From Microvirga thermotolerans (GTDB lineage Bacteria; Pseudomonadota; Alphaproteobacteria; Rhizobiales; Beijerinckiaceae), in the NCBI RefSeq assembly GCF_009363855.1, contig NZ_CP045423.1, positions 2,882,001 through 2,946,000 on the forward strand: DNA of 64,000 bases, given 5' to 3'. Under the pieces are notes generated by a model. It was not told the origin of the DNA. It saw only the letters and a program-made list of their open reading frames with translations, and ran no database searches. Positions within the stretch are counted from its first letter, which is position 1, and the number at the start of each line of letters is the position of its first letter. Shown here piece by piece: positions 17,416 through 25,404 of this stretch. The translations under genes were made by a program, and so were the position numbers.

Positions 17416-17434
17416 TAGTTCGAATTTCGAACTA
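17416..17434. promoter_or_regulatory. Perfect 19-bp palindrome, probable MarR-type operator
   Basis: TAGTTCGAATTTCGAACTA: 9-bp arms around one central base, 26 bp upstream of the MarR-type start codon and in the divergent region before the type I secretion operon. MarR proteins bind such palindromes of about 20 bp as dimers and commonly repress their own gene. Autoregulation, and possibly control of the exporter, is therefore likely. Confidence 0.65.
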
Positions 17435-17460
17435 ATCACTAGCGAGTGGCAGGAGAAGGC

Positions 17461-18063
17461 ATGGAACACAAATACAGCAACGAGGTGGGCCTCTTCCGGG
17501 AAGTGCCGACGGGCGGCTTGGCCGAGCTGCCGCCGGTTCCACGCTCCGCGCAGGCGCGCGAACCCGCCGATGCACCGCGCCCGGCTGCGGAGGAATCGCC
17601 CGGGATCTCGCATCTCGACCTCGTCCGGGTGGTCGAGCGGGTGCACCGGCGCTATCTGGACCTGTTCCGGCTCGACCTCGGCCGTCTCGGTGTGGACGAT
17701 CTGAGCCCCTCCCAGGTGATGATGCTCTTCACCATCGGCTCGGACGAGCTCACGGTCCGCGATCTCATCGACCGGGGCTATTATCTGGGCTCCAATGCCT
17801 CCTACAACCTCAAGCGCCTGGTCGAGGGCGGGTATGTCGACCGGAGCGCCTCGGAGCGCGACCGGCGCTCCGCCCGCATCCGCCTGTCGGAGAAGGGCCG
17901 CAAGCTCTGCGAGGACGTCCGCAGGATGGACGAATCCTATCACCGCCTCGTGACGCGCAACGCCGAGGAGAAGCGCGACCTCGAAACCGCCTTCCGGACC
18001 CTCCAGCGGCTGGAGAACGTCTGGACCGGCGCCCTCCGCTACGGCGAGACCAACATCGCCTGA
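17461..18063 (+). CDS. MarR-family winged-helix transcriptional regulator (LdtR-like)
   Basis: 200 aa. The first 45 residues are a Pro/Ala-rich tail, then a MarR winged helix: LDLFRLDLGRLGVDDLSPSQ, the helix-turn-helix core LTVRDLIDRGYYLGSNASYN and the wing SASERDRRSARIRLSEKG. The GYY-x-GSN-x-SYNLK pattern matches, from memory, the alphaproteobacterial LdtR-type regulators linked to cell-envelope stress genes. Start: ATG at 17461 with AGGAGA five bases upstream; the in-frame GTG at 17446 would put that ribosome site inside the gene. It diverges from the T1SS operon and has the palindrome at 17416-17434 in front, so self-control plus control of RTX export is a reasonable inference. Confidence 0.85.
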   Translation: MEHKYSNEVGLFREVPTGGLAELPPVPRSAQAREPADAPRPAAEESPGISHLDLVRVVERVHRRYLDLFRLDLGRLGVDDLSPSQVMMLFTIGSDELTVRDLIDRGYYLGSNASYNLKRLVEGGYVDRSASERDRRSARIRLSEKGRKLCEDVRRMDESYHRLVTRNAEEKRDLETAFRTLQRLENVWTGALRYGETNIA

Positions 18064-18160
18064 GCGCCCCTCGCCTTCCCGCCCCTCCTCCCCTAGTTTC
18101 CCTTCCTGAAAGCGCCCTGGCCGCCTCTGCCGTCGGGGCTTTCCTCATACGAGTTGCAGC

Positions 18161-19189
18161 ATGGCCAGATTCCTCGTCACCGGCGGCGCCGGATATGTCG
18201 GCAGCCACACGGTCCTCGCGCTGGTGGAGCGCGGCGACGACGTCGTCGTCGTGGACAACCTTTCCCAGGGGCACCGCGCGGCGGTGCCGCCCGGCGTCGA
18301 GCTGATCGTCGAGGACCTCGCGAACACCCGCCGCGTCAACGAGATCTTCGCGGGCTGGCGCTTCGACGGCGTGGTCCACTTCGCGGCCCGCTCCCTGGTG
18401 GGCGAGAGCATGCGGGAACCGCTCATGTACCTTGCGGAGAACGTGAGCAACACGCTGCGGGTCGCCGAGGCGGCCATCAAATCCGGCTGCATGCGCTTCG
18501 TGCTCTCCTCCACGGCGGCCCTGTTCGGCATGCCCGACAGGATTCCCATCGACGAGGAATCGCGGCTCCATCCCCTCTCGCCCTACGGCGAGTCGAAGCT
18601 CATGGCGGAGCGGGGCCTCGAATGGGCGCAGAAGGTCCACGGTCTTCACTGGTCGGCGCTGCGCTACTTCAACGCCGCCGGCGCCGACCCCCAGGGGCGG
18701 CTCGGCGAGGACCACGACCCGGAAACGCACCTCATCCCGCTCGCCATCAACGCGGCTCTCGGCCTCGGCCCCGAGCTGACCGTCTTCGGCGACAGCTACG
18801 ACACCGTCGACGGAACGGCCGTGCGGGACTACGTGCACGTCACGGACCTCGCCGACGCCCATTGCCGGATCCTGGACCGCCTCGCGACGGGACAGGGCGG
18901 CTGCTACAACGTGGGCAACGGCACGGGGTACTCCGTGCGGCAGGTCATCGATGCGGTGGAGCGCGTCTCCGGCCGCAAGGTGCCTCACCGGATCGGGCCT
19001 CCGCGCCCGGGCGACCCGCCCGTTCTCGTCGCCTCCAACGAGCGGCTGCGCCGCGACACCGGCTGGTCGCCGCGCTACGAATCCCTCGACGACATCGTGC
19101 GCACGGCGTGGGCCTGGCGGTCCGCTCACCCGCACGGGTTCGAGGAGGCTGCGGCGCAGCGCGAGACGCCTCTGCCCCAGGCCGTCTGA
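18161..19189 (+). CDS. galE: UDP-glucose 4-epimerase
   Basis: 342 aa, the normal length for GalE. It interconverts UDP-glucose and UDP-galactose with bound NAD. The NAD motif GGAGYVG is at residues 8-14, the catalytic Ser/Thr lies in VLSSTAALFG near residue 118, and Tyr142-x3-Lys146 sits in SPYGESK. Substrate-loop residues RYFNAAGADP and the RDYVHVTDLADAH segment also match GalE. The product would supply galactose residues to the glycan made by the transferases on the other side of the MarR gene. It starts 98 bp after the MarR gene on the same strand; a shared transcript is possible but not shown. Confidence 0.9.
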   Translation: MARFLVTGGAGYVGSHTVLALVERGDDVVVVDNLSQGHRAAVPPGVELIVEDLANTRRVNEIFAGWRFDGVVHFAARSLVGESMREPLMYLAENVSNTLRVAEAAIKSGCMRFVLSSTAALFGMPDRIPIDEESRLHPLSPYGESKLMAERGLEWAQKVHGLHWSALRYFNAAGADPQGRLGEDHDPETHLIPLAINAALGLGPELTVFGDSYDTVDGTAVRDYVHVTDLADAHCRILDRLATGQGGCYNVGNGTGYSVRQVIDAVERVSGRKVPHRIGPPRPGDPPVLVASNERLRRDTGWSPRYESLDDIVRTAWAWRSAHPHGFEEAAAQRETPLPQAV

Positions 19190-19324
19190 CCTCGGGCGGG
19201 CCAGCGCGCGGCCCAGCCGCAGGAAGGATTTGAACCCGCTGCCGGAACCTGCAAATCTCCGGGTGGATTCGATGCGCCCTGCGCCGTCGAAATCCGTCCC
19301 CCCGTCCGTCCCCGGAGCGCATGA

Positions 19325-20896
19325 ATGGCTATCGTCGCAGGCGTCGATTTCGGCACCCTCAGCGTGCGCGCGACCCTGGTGGACGACGGGAAAGGGCCGC
19401 TCGGGCTCGGCACCGCCGAATACCCCCTTCGCCGGAAGCGGGAGGACCCGGATCACGCGAGCCAGAGCCATGCGGACCATCTCGAGGCCCTGACGCTCGC
19501 GATGAAGCGGGCCCTCGCCTCCGCCGGGATCGACGGCGCCGATGTCGCGGCCCTCGCCGTCGACACGACGGGCTCCACCGTCGTCATGGTCGACGAGGCT
19601 CTCCGGCCGCTCGGCGATTATTATCTCTGGTGCGACCACCGGGCGAAGGCGGAGGCCGAGCGGATCACCGAGGTCGCGAAGGCCGAGAACCTGGAGGCGC
19701 TCCGCTGGTGCGGCGGCGCGTACTCCTCCGAGTTCGGCCTCGCCAAGCTGCTCCACTGGCTGCGCCACAACCCGGACGGGCGCGGGCGCTTCGCGACGGC
19801 GCTGGAGCATTGCGACATGATGGTGGCGACGCTCACGGGGGTGACGCACGTGTCGCAGATCAGGCGGAGCGTCTGCGCGATGGGCCACAAATGGATGTGG
19901 AACCCGCGCTGGGGCGGCCTGCCGCCGCAGGACTTCCTTTCGAAGGTCGATCCCCTGCTCGACGGAATCCGCGACAGGCTCGGCGGCCTCTACGGCACGT
20001 CCGACACGGTCGCGGGGCGGCTCTCGGAGAAGTGGGCCGCGCGCCTCGGGCTTAAGCCCGGCATCCCGGTTCCGATCGGCGCCCTCGACGCGCATTGGGA
20101 CGCCATCGGCGCGGGATGCCGCATCGGCGACGCGGTGAACGTGGTCGGAACCTCCACCTGCGTCATGGCCATCGGCCCCGACGTTCCGCCCATCCAGGGC
20201 GTCAGCGGCGTCGTTCCGGGCAGCATCCATCCGTCCCTCGTCGGCATCGAGGCGGGCCTGTCCGCGACCGGGGACATGTTCGAAGCCATCGCGCGGCGCG
20301 CCGGCACGAGCATCCGCGCGCTCTCGGAAGGGCTGGAGCGCTACCGTCCCGGAGAAACGGGCCTCCTGCGGCTCGCGTGGGACAACGGCGACCGGAACGT
20401 TCTCTCACGGCCCGATCTCGGCGGGATCACCCTGGGCTGGAACCTGCTGCACACCGCGCAGGACGAGTTGTTCGCGGCCATCGAGGGCGCCGCGTTCCAC
20501 ACGCGCATCATCCTCGAACGCATGATGGAAGGCGGCGTGCCGGTGAAACGGGTCGTCAATGCGGGCGGCATCCCGCAGAACAACCCGGTGCTCAACCAGG
20601 TCTACGCCAACGTCCTCGGACGCCCCGTCCTCGTTCCGGACGGTCTGCCGACGGGGCTCGGGTCGAGCATCTTCGCAAGCCTCGCCGCGGGTTCCTACCC
20701 CGACGTGGAGAGCGCTCAGGATGCGATCTGCCGCCCGTACCGCGTCTTCGAGCCGGATCCCGCTGCGCGAGCCGTCTACGAGCCGCTCTACGGGCTCTTC
20801 AGGACGCTCTATTTCGGTTTCGGCGGAGCGGCCGCTCCCGCGGCTCTCGGCCATGTCCTGCCGGAACTGAAGCGGCTCGCGCGCCCGCGCTCCTGA
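19325..20896 (+). CDS. araB: Ribulokinase-like FGGY carbohydrate kinase
   Basis: 523 aa. FGGY kinases phosphorylate open-chain sugars with ATP. The N-terminal phosphate-1 loop reads GVDFGTLSVRA (residues 6-16), typical of ribulokinase (DFGSxSVRA), and the mid-protein region has GALDAHWDAIGAG with the catalytic-base Asp, then VGTSTCVMAI and the C-terminal NAGGIPQNNPVLNQVYANVLG. This indicates L-ribulose 5-kinase of arabinose catabolism or a close relative. No araA, araD or ABC importer lies beside it, so the real substrate could be another pentulose. An AGE-type sugar isomerase follows 95 bp downstream, which suggests a small sugar-use operon. Confidence 0.75.
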   Translation: MAIVAGVDFGTLSVRATLVDDGKGPLGLGTAEYPLRRKREDPDHASQSHADHLEALTLAMKRALASAGIDGADVAALAVDTTGSTVVMVDEALRPLGDYYLWCDHRAKAEAERITEVAKAENLEALRWCGGAYSSEFGLAKLLHWLRHNPDGRGRFATALEHCDMMVATLTGVTHVSQIRRSVCAMGHKWMWNPRWGGLPPQDFLSKVDPLLDGIRDRLGGLYGTSDTVAGRLSEKWAARLGLKPGIPVPIGALDAHWDAIGAGCRIGDAVNVVGTSTCVMAIGPDVPPIQGVSGVVPGSIHPSLVGIEAGLSATGDMFEAIARRAGTSIRALSEGLERYRPGETGLLRLAWDNGDRNVLSRPDLGGITLGWNLLHTAQDELFAAIEGAAFHTRIILERMMEGGVPVKRVVNAGGIPQNNPVLNQVYANVLGRPVLVPDGLPTGLGSSIFASLAAGSYPDVESAQDAICRPYRVFEPDPAARAVYEPLYGLFRTLYFGFGGAAAPAALGHVLPELKRLARPRS

Positions 20897-20991
20897 TGCG
20901 GCGCTCTCCGGCACAGCCGGTTGCGCCCCCGGGGCCTTTCCGGTTTCATGCCGCATCCCGGCGAACCGCCGCCTCTCCTCCGGAGATCCTC

Positions 20992-22353
20992 ATGGCCCCA
21001 TCCCTGCCCGTTCTTCCTCCCAGCGGCGCGCCATGGCGCGAGCGGCCCGGTCACAGGGCATGGCTGGCGGCGCGGGCCGACGATCTCCTCGCCTTCTTCG
21101 AGCGCCATGCCATCGATCCGAAGGGCGGCTTCTTCGAACTCGACGACGCCGGCCGTCCCACCGCCGATCCGGTCCGTCAGATCCACGCCACGACGCGCAT
21201 GGTCCATTGCTTCGCCATCGCCCACCTGCTCGGACGGCCGGGTTCCGCGGCCTTCGTCGATCATGGAATGGACTTTCTCTGGAAGCGCCACCGCGATCCC
21301 GTCCACGGCGGCTATGCCTGGTCCCTGGACGGCGAGGGCTTCAGGGACGACACCAAGCAGGCCTACGGCCATGCCTTCGTCCTGCTCGCCGCATCGAGCG
21401 CGAAGGCCGTCGGCCATCCCCTCGCCGACCGCCTGCTCGAGGACGTGACCCAGGTCCTGCGGGAGAGGTTCTGGGAAGAGCGGCACGGGGCCGTCGCGGA
21501 GGAGTTCGCCCGCGACTGGACGCCGATGACCGGCTACCGGGGGCAGAACTCGAACATGCACCTCACCGAGGCGCTCATGGCCGCTTTCGAAGCCACGGGC
21601 ACGCGCGCCTGTCTCGACATGGCCGAACGCATCGCGAGCCTGATCGTCGGCCGCCATGCGAGCGCCCTCGGCTACCGGGTGGCGGAGCATTTCCACGAGG
21701 ACTGGAGCCTCGACCGCGACTATCGCGGATCCGACATCTTCCGCCCGGCGGGAACCACCCCGGGCCACTGGCTCGAATGGAGCAGGCTCCTGCTTCAGCT
21801 CTGGTCGCTGGGAGGCGAGCGGCACTCCTGGATGCCGGAGGCCGCCGAGGCCCTGTTCAGGCAAGCGGTGGAACTCGGCTGGGACAAGGAGAACGGAGGC
21901 TTCTTCTACACCCTCGACTGGGACGACCGGCCCGCCCTGCGCCAGAAACTGTGGTGGCCCTGCGCGGAAGCCATCGGCGCGGCGTCCTTTCTCTGCGAGC
22001 ATCGCCCGAGCGACTTCCACGAGAGCTGGTACCGATGCCTGTGGGACTTCGTCGCCCGGCATTTCATCGACCGCGCGAACGGCGGGTGGCATCCCGAACT
22101 GTCGGAGACCCTCCGGCCCGCCGCGACGCTCTTCACCGGCAAGCCCGACATCTACCATGCCCTTCAGGCCTGCCTCATCCCCCTCTACCCGTCGAGGGCG
22201 AGCCTCACGCGGGTCGTCGCGGACGAGAACCGGATGGGGGATCGCTCCGGCGGTTCCGGGAAACGGCGCGGCGGCGACACGGAGGCAAGCGTCCTCCCGG
22301 ATTCGGCGGTTCAGGAAATATCGACAACGGAAGGAGAGAAGCGTCATGGATAA
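20992..22353 (+). CDS. AGE-family sugar epimerase/isomerase (mannose isomerase-like)
   Basis: 453 aa, an (alpha/alpha)6 barrel of the N-acylglucosamine 2-epimerase superfamily. Recognisable pieces are QIHATTRMVHCFAIAH, QNSNMHLTEALMAAFEATG, AEHFHEDW, GHWLEWSRLLLQ with the first catalytic His (about residue 257), WDKENGGFFYTLDWDD, KLWWPCAEAIGAA, and KPDIYHALQACLIPL with the second His (about 389). The two His residues match those of YihS and mannose isomerases, which do aldose-ketose isomerisation; ATP-site features of true GlcNAc epimerases are not obvious. ATG at 20992 has GGAG seven bases upstream; the frame is open further back only as a shadow of the kinase gene. Confidence 0.8.
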   Translation: MAPSLPVLPPSGAPWRERPGHRAWLAARADDLLAFFERHAIDPKGGFFELDDAGRPTADPVRQIHATTRMVHCFAIAHLLGRPGSAAFVDHGMDFLWKRHRDPVHGGYAWSLDGEGFRDDTKQAYGHAFVLLAASSAKAVGHPLADRLLEDVTQVLRERFWEERHGAVAEEFARDWTPMTGYRGQNSNMHLTEALMAAFEATGTRACLDMAERIASLIVGRHASALGYRVAEHFHEDWSLDRDYRGSDIFRPAGTTPGHWLEWSRLLLQLWSLGGERHSWMPEAAEALFRQAVELGWDKENGGFFYTLDWDDRPALRQKLWWPCAEAIGAASFLCEHRPSDFHESWYRCLWDFVARHFIDRANGGWHPELSETLRPAATLFTGKPDIYHALQACLIPLYPSRASLTRVVADENRMGDRSGGSGKRRGGDTEASVLPDSAVQEISTTEGEKRHG

Positions 22354-22792
22354 AAGGGAATCTCAGGAATCCGCATCGCCGTCCCGGCTGATCGACGGGA
22401 GGATCGCGGAACTGGGCGACTGGCGGGGCGAGACGCTCGCCCGGCTTCGCGCCCTGATCGGGCAGGCCGACCCGGAAGCAGTCGAGGAATGGAAGTGGCG
22501 GGGGGTTCCGGTGTGGTCGCATGCCGGGATCATCTGCACCGGCGAGACCTACAGGAATGTCGTGAAGCTCACCTTTCCCAAGGGTGCCTCGCTGGAAGAC
22601 CCCTCCGGTCTCTTCAACGCCAGCCTCGAAGGCAACGCCAGGCGGGCCATCGACATCCGCGAGGGCGACAGGATCGACGAAGAGGCGTTCAAGGCGCTCG
22701 TTCGCGCCGCCGTGGCGGTCAATCTGTCTTCCGTCGCCAAGCGCCCGAAAGGCGCATCGGCGCGGTCCCGCGCCGTGAATTCGGCATCATAG
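22346..22792 (+). CDS. DUF1801 (YdhG-like) domain protein
   Basis: 148 aa. The core has the DUF1801 pattern: LARLRALIGQADPEAVEEWKW, a buried Trp-Arg pair (KWRGVPVWSH), TYRNVVKLTFPKGASL and a C-terminal helix IDEEAFKALVRAAVAVN. The biochemical role of this family is not established. It starts inside the last codons of the epimerase gene (8-bp overlap, AAGGAGAG ribosome site), so it is co-transcribed. Its TAG stop codon is the first three bases of the 104-bp repeat element at 22790-22893, so element insertion probably set the present end of the protein. Confidence 0.75.
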   Translation: MDKRESQESASPSRLIDGRIAELGDWRGETLARLRALIGQADPEAVEEWKWRGVPVWSHAGIICTGETYRNVVKLTFPKGASLEDPSGLFNASLEGNARRAIDIREGDRIDEEAFKALVRAAVAVNLSSVAKRPKGASARSRAVNSAS

Positions 22793-22893
22793 AGCATTTT
22801 CAGGAGAAGTGGGTACCGGTTCTCCGTCCGAAAATGCGGCCAACCAAGAGCTTCGGAGCGGAGTGCGATTCCATCGAAGCGCAAACCGCTCTA
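22790..22893. repeat. 104-bp palindromic intergenic element, copy A
   Basis: It begins TAGAGC and ends GCTCTA (terminal inverted repeat). An internal hairpin is formed by GCATTTTC near the left end and GAAAATGC in the middle. The copy at 52459-52562 has exactly the same length and about 80% identity by hand alignment. The layout resembles the short RIME/RPE-type repeats known from rhizobial genomes. Confidence 0.8.
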
Positions 22894-22969
22894 GCGCATT
22901 GCGCGAAAAAGGCCGTGCCCGCGAAGCAATCGGCCTTCCCTGCCCGACGGGGCGGAGCGGCAGGCGCTC

Positions 22970-23356
22970 TCAGAGCGCGCGGCGCCTGAGGAAGGCGCCG
23001 CCGCTTTGCCCCGCTTCGCGCAGGCGGCATTTCTGCATCACGACGTCCTGGAACCTGTCGACGGCGGCGAGCGCCTGCACCCGCAGGGCCGCGACCTCCG
23101 CGATGTCCCGGGCCGCGAAGCGGTCTGCCGCCTGGACGAGTCGTGTGCATCGCGCGGCAACCTCGCGCCTCGCCTCCTCCAGGAGCGCGTCCGGGAGCCT
23201 GTCAGGCACGCTGCCCGCCTCCGCGCTACGGCAGGCGTGCAGCACCGCACCGACGAGATCCTCGTCCGCATAGAGGCCCGTATGGTGCCGGATCCGGTGG
23301 CGGGCACCGTCGAGGAAGTGCTTGATGTCGCGACGCCATGCGCTCTCGTCCGCCAT
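22970..23356 (-). CDS. Small protein of unknown function
   Basis: 128 aa from the ATG at 23354-23356 (MADESAWRRDIKHFLDGARH). I recognise no family. It is predicted helical, soluble, rich in Arg and Ala, with two cysteines, and reads ADEDLVGAVLHACRSAEAG and AADRFAARDIAEVAALRVQA in its middle. No strong ribosome site precedes the ATG, and a longer frame reaches 23545 without better support. Codon use is like that of the neighbours. It lies downstream of mucR on the same strand behind a terminator, so it is likely transcribed on its own. Confidence 0.5.
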   Translation of the reverse strand: MADESAWRRDIKHFLDGARHRIRHHTGLYADEDLVGAVLHACRSAEAGSVPDRLPDALLEEARREVAARCTRLVQAADRFAARDIAEVAALRVQALAAVDRFQDVVMQKCRLREAGQSGGAFLRRRAL

Positions 23357-23522
23357 CCGCGAAACCCCTTGGCCTGCGAAGCGCATACCGATCCCGCAGG
23401 ACCGCGAGCCGGCTCCCGGACACGGGAGAGCTCCAGCGCCACGCCGACAGGAAACCTCCCGATCCGTAAGGATCCTGTTAACGGGCTCGCCCCTCGCTCG
23501 TCCGCCCCATGCACGAACGAAA

Positions 23523-23545
23523 ATGCCCGCTCGGCGAGCGGGCAT
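23523..23545 (-). terminator. Rho-independent terminator of mucR
   Basis: A perfect 10-bp stem (ATGCCCGCTC with GAGCGGGCAT), a 3-nt loop, followed on the minus strand by TTTTCGTT. It lies 34 bp beyond the mucR stop. Confidence 0.8.
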
Positions 23546-23578
23546 CCGAAAGGTCCTTGGCTTGTGGCGCAGGCGTCC

Positions 23579-24058
23579 TCAGGCGGCCTTCTTGCTGCGG
23601 CGCCCCTTGGCGGCGGGAGCGGCCGGAGACGCGGCCTTGTCGTCCTCGGACTTGCGGCGCTGCTGGCCGAGACCCATGGTCTTCGCGAGCTCGGAGCGGG
23701 CCTTCGCATAGTTCGGAGCGACCATCGGATAGTCGCGCGGCAGGTCCCACTTGGCGCGGTACTGCTCGGGCGTCATGTTGTAGGTGGTGCGCAGGTGGCG
23801 CTTGAGCGACTTGAACTTCTTCCCGTCTTCCAGGCAGATGATGTAGTCGGGCGTGATCGACTTCTTCACCGGAACCGCGGGCGTCAGCGTCGACTGAGGC
23901 GCCTCGACAAGTCCCTGCGCCGTCTTCGTGAGCGCGGAGTGAACCGAGTTGAGGAGCGAAGGCAGATCGGCAGCAGGAACGGAGTTGTTGCTCACATAAG
24001 CCGAGACGATATCGGCCGCGAGTTCGATGAAATTCGGGGTGTTAACGTTCTCGCTCAT
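23579..24058 (-). CDS. mucR: MucR/Ros-family zinc-finger-type transcriptional regulator
   Basis: 159 aa. MucR proteins are global, H-NS-like DNA-binding regulators in rhizobia and relatives that control exopolysaccharide, motility and cell-cycle genes through AT-rich targets. The N-terminal half ([29 protein letters not shown]) is the oligomerisation region. The finger region holds C75, D78 and H88 ([15 protein letters not shown]) and then [13 protein letters not shown]. The fourth ligand position, His in Ros, is Tyr93 here (TTYN). The C-terminus is a Lys/Arg/Ala tail. ATG at 24058 with AAGGA about ten bases upstream is preferred to the GTG at 24079. The long upstream AT-rich gap may hold self-binding sites. 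Confidence 0.9.
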   Translation of the reverse strand: MSENVNTPNFIELAADIVSAYVSNNSVPAADLPSLLNSVHSALTKTAQGLVEAPQSTLTPAVPVKKSITPDYIICLEDGKKFKSLKRHLRTTYNMTPEQYRAKWDLPRDYPMVAPNYAKARSELAKTMGLGQQRRKSEDDKAASPAAPAAKGRRSKKAA

Positions 24059-24519
24059 AGTGTTGTTGTCCTTGGCCACGCGCCAAACAGCGGGATCGGT
24101 GAAGTAAGGAATATTGTTCCGTATCGCTTATCAGGATCAACGTTGCTGTCATCATTAAATCCTGAAACGCACCGCCGAAATATGACTGAAATCGAGTTTT
24201 GGCAAGATGCGAATCCGGTTCGTTCCCAAGTTGTTCCAGTTTTTATTGTCACAAACAAGTCAACCGCAGGCCCGACACCCTGCGACTTTCAACCGGCGCG
24301 GCGGCCCGACCGAGCCCTGAAGCCAGCGTTTTCATAAGTATTGGGGGTCGATGAGGAAAGAATCCGCCGCGCCGGCCGTCGCTGCCGCCTGTTTGGCGGC
24401 ACCACAGGAGAATTGCGGAACGAAAACTTCCGGGAACATCGACAAGACCATGCCGGCGATTCAGAATGCCGGGAGCCGGCGGGACGCGCCGGCCGCCAAG
24501 GGAGGCATCGTGAGGCATC
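24059..24519. other. Divergent intergenic region between mucR and the aldo/keto reductase
   Basis: No gene seen. Bases 24100-24260 are AT-richer than the flanks (tracts such as CATCATTAAATCC and CAGTTTTTATTGTCAC), as expected for a MucR-bound promoter. No clear -35/-10 pair can be assigned by eye. Confidence 0.45.
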
Positions 24520-24530
24520 GTGAGGCATCG
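24501..24530 (+). repeat. Three tandem 10-bp repeats over the reductase start
   Basis: The unit TGAGGCATCG occurs three times (the first with G for T). The repeats carry both the ribosome site (GGGAGG/GAGG) and the GTG start used for the aldo/keto reductase. As the unit is not a multiple of three, changes in copy number would move the possible GTG starts. Confidence 0.7.
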
Positions 24531-25359
24531 ACGCTTCGGATCCGTCCACCGCCCCGTCTCCATCGTCGGCCAGGGCACCTGGCGTCTCGACGAGGCGCCG
24601 TGCAGGCAGGCGGTCGAGGCCCTGCGCCTGGGGCTCGACCTGGGGATGAACCACATCGATACGGCGGAAATGTACGGCGATGCGGAGCCCCTCGTCGGCG
24701 AGGCCATCGCCGGGCGGCGCGACGAGGTCTTCCTCGTTTCCAAGGTGCTGCCGCAGAACGCCTCCCGCCGCGGCACCGTCGCCGCCTGCGAGAGATCCCT
24801 CGCGCGCCTCGGCACGGACAGGCTCGATTGCTACCTCCTGCACTGGCGCGGCAGCATTCCGCTGGAGGAGACCGTCGCCGCCCTCGAATCGCTGCGGGAA
24901 AGCGGAAGGATCCTGTCCTGGGGCGTGAGCAACTTCGACGAGGAGGATCTTGCGGAGGCTCTCGCCGTCGCAGGCCCCGGGCGGATCGCCTGCAACCAGG
25001 TGCTCTATCATCTTGAGGAGCGCGCCATCGAGCATGCGGTGCTTCCCTGGTGCGAGAGGCACGGCGTCGCCCTCGTCGCCTATTCGCCCTTCGGCCAAGG
25101 CAGCTTCCCCGCGCCCCGTACGCCGCAGGGACGGGTGCTCGAACGGATCGCCGCCGCCCACGGCGCGAGCCCGCGTCAGGTCGCCCTCGCCTTCCTGACC
25201 CGCACGCCCTCCGTGCTCGCAATCCCCAAGGCCGCGACGGCGGACCATGTGCGCCAGAATGCCGGGGCGGGGGATCTCGTCCTGTCGGAGGCCGACGTCG
25301 CGGCGATCGACGCCGCCTTCCCGCGCGGCCGCAGGCCGCGCACCCTGCCGACGATCTGA
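24520..25359 (+). CDS. Aldo/keto reductase
   Basis: 279 aa, a TIM-barrel NADPH-dependent reductase of aldehydes and ketones. The catalytic tetrad is complete: D47 and Y52 (NHIDTAEMYGD), K75 (VSKVLPQN) and H108 (CYLLHWRG). The cofactor-binding end has SPRQVALAFLTRTPSVLAIPKAA, where the Pro-Lys pair contacts NADPH. The length is normal for bacterial members of the YeaE/DkgA type; the substrate is not predictable. The start is the GTG at 24520 inside the 10-bp tandem repeats; the first recognisable family residues (RRFGSVHRPVSIVGQGTW) follow directly. Confidence 0.88.
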   Translation: MRHRRFGSVHRPVSIVGQGTWRLDEAPCRQAVEALRLGLDLGMNHIDTAEMYGDAEPLVGEAIAGRRDEVFLVSKVLPQNASRRGTVAACERSLARLGTDRLDCYLLHWRGSIPLEETVAALESLRESGRILSWGVSNFDEEDLAEALAVAGPGRIACNQVLYHLEERAIEHAVLPWCERHGVALVAYSPFGQGSFPAPRTPQGRVLERIAAAHGASPRQVALAFLTRTPSVLAIPKAATADHVRQNAGAGDLVLSEADVAAIDAAFPRGRRPRTLPTI

Positions 25360-25404
25360 GGCGCCGCCGGCTCCCGCACACGGATTCCTTCGGAAGGCGA
25401 TGCG

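Noticed and set aside
24351..25016. A plus-strand frame starting before the aldo/keto reductase with a signal-like N-terminus (MRKESAAPAVAAACLAA)
   Set aside because: It enters the reductase gene out of frame and becomes a shadow; no ribosome site at the right distance.
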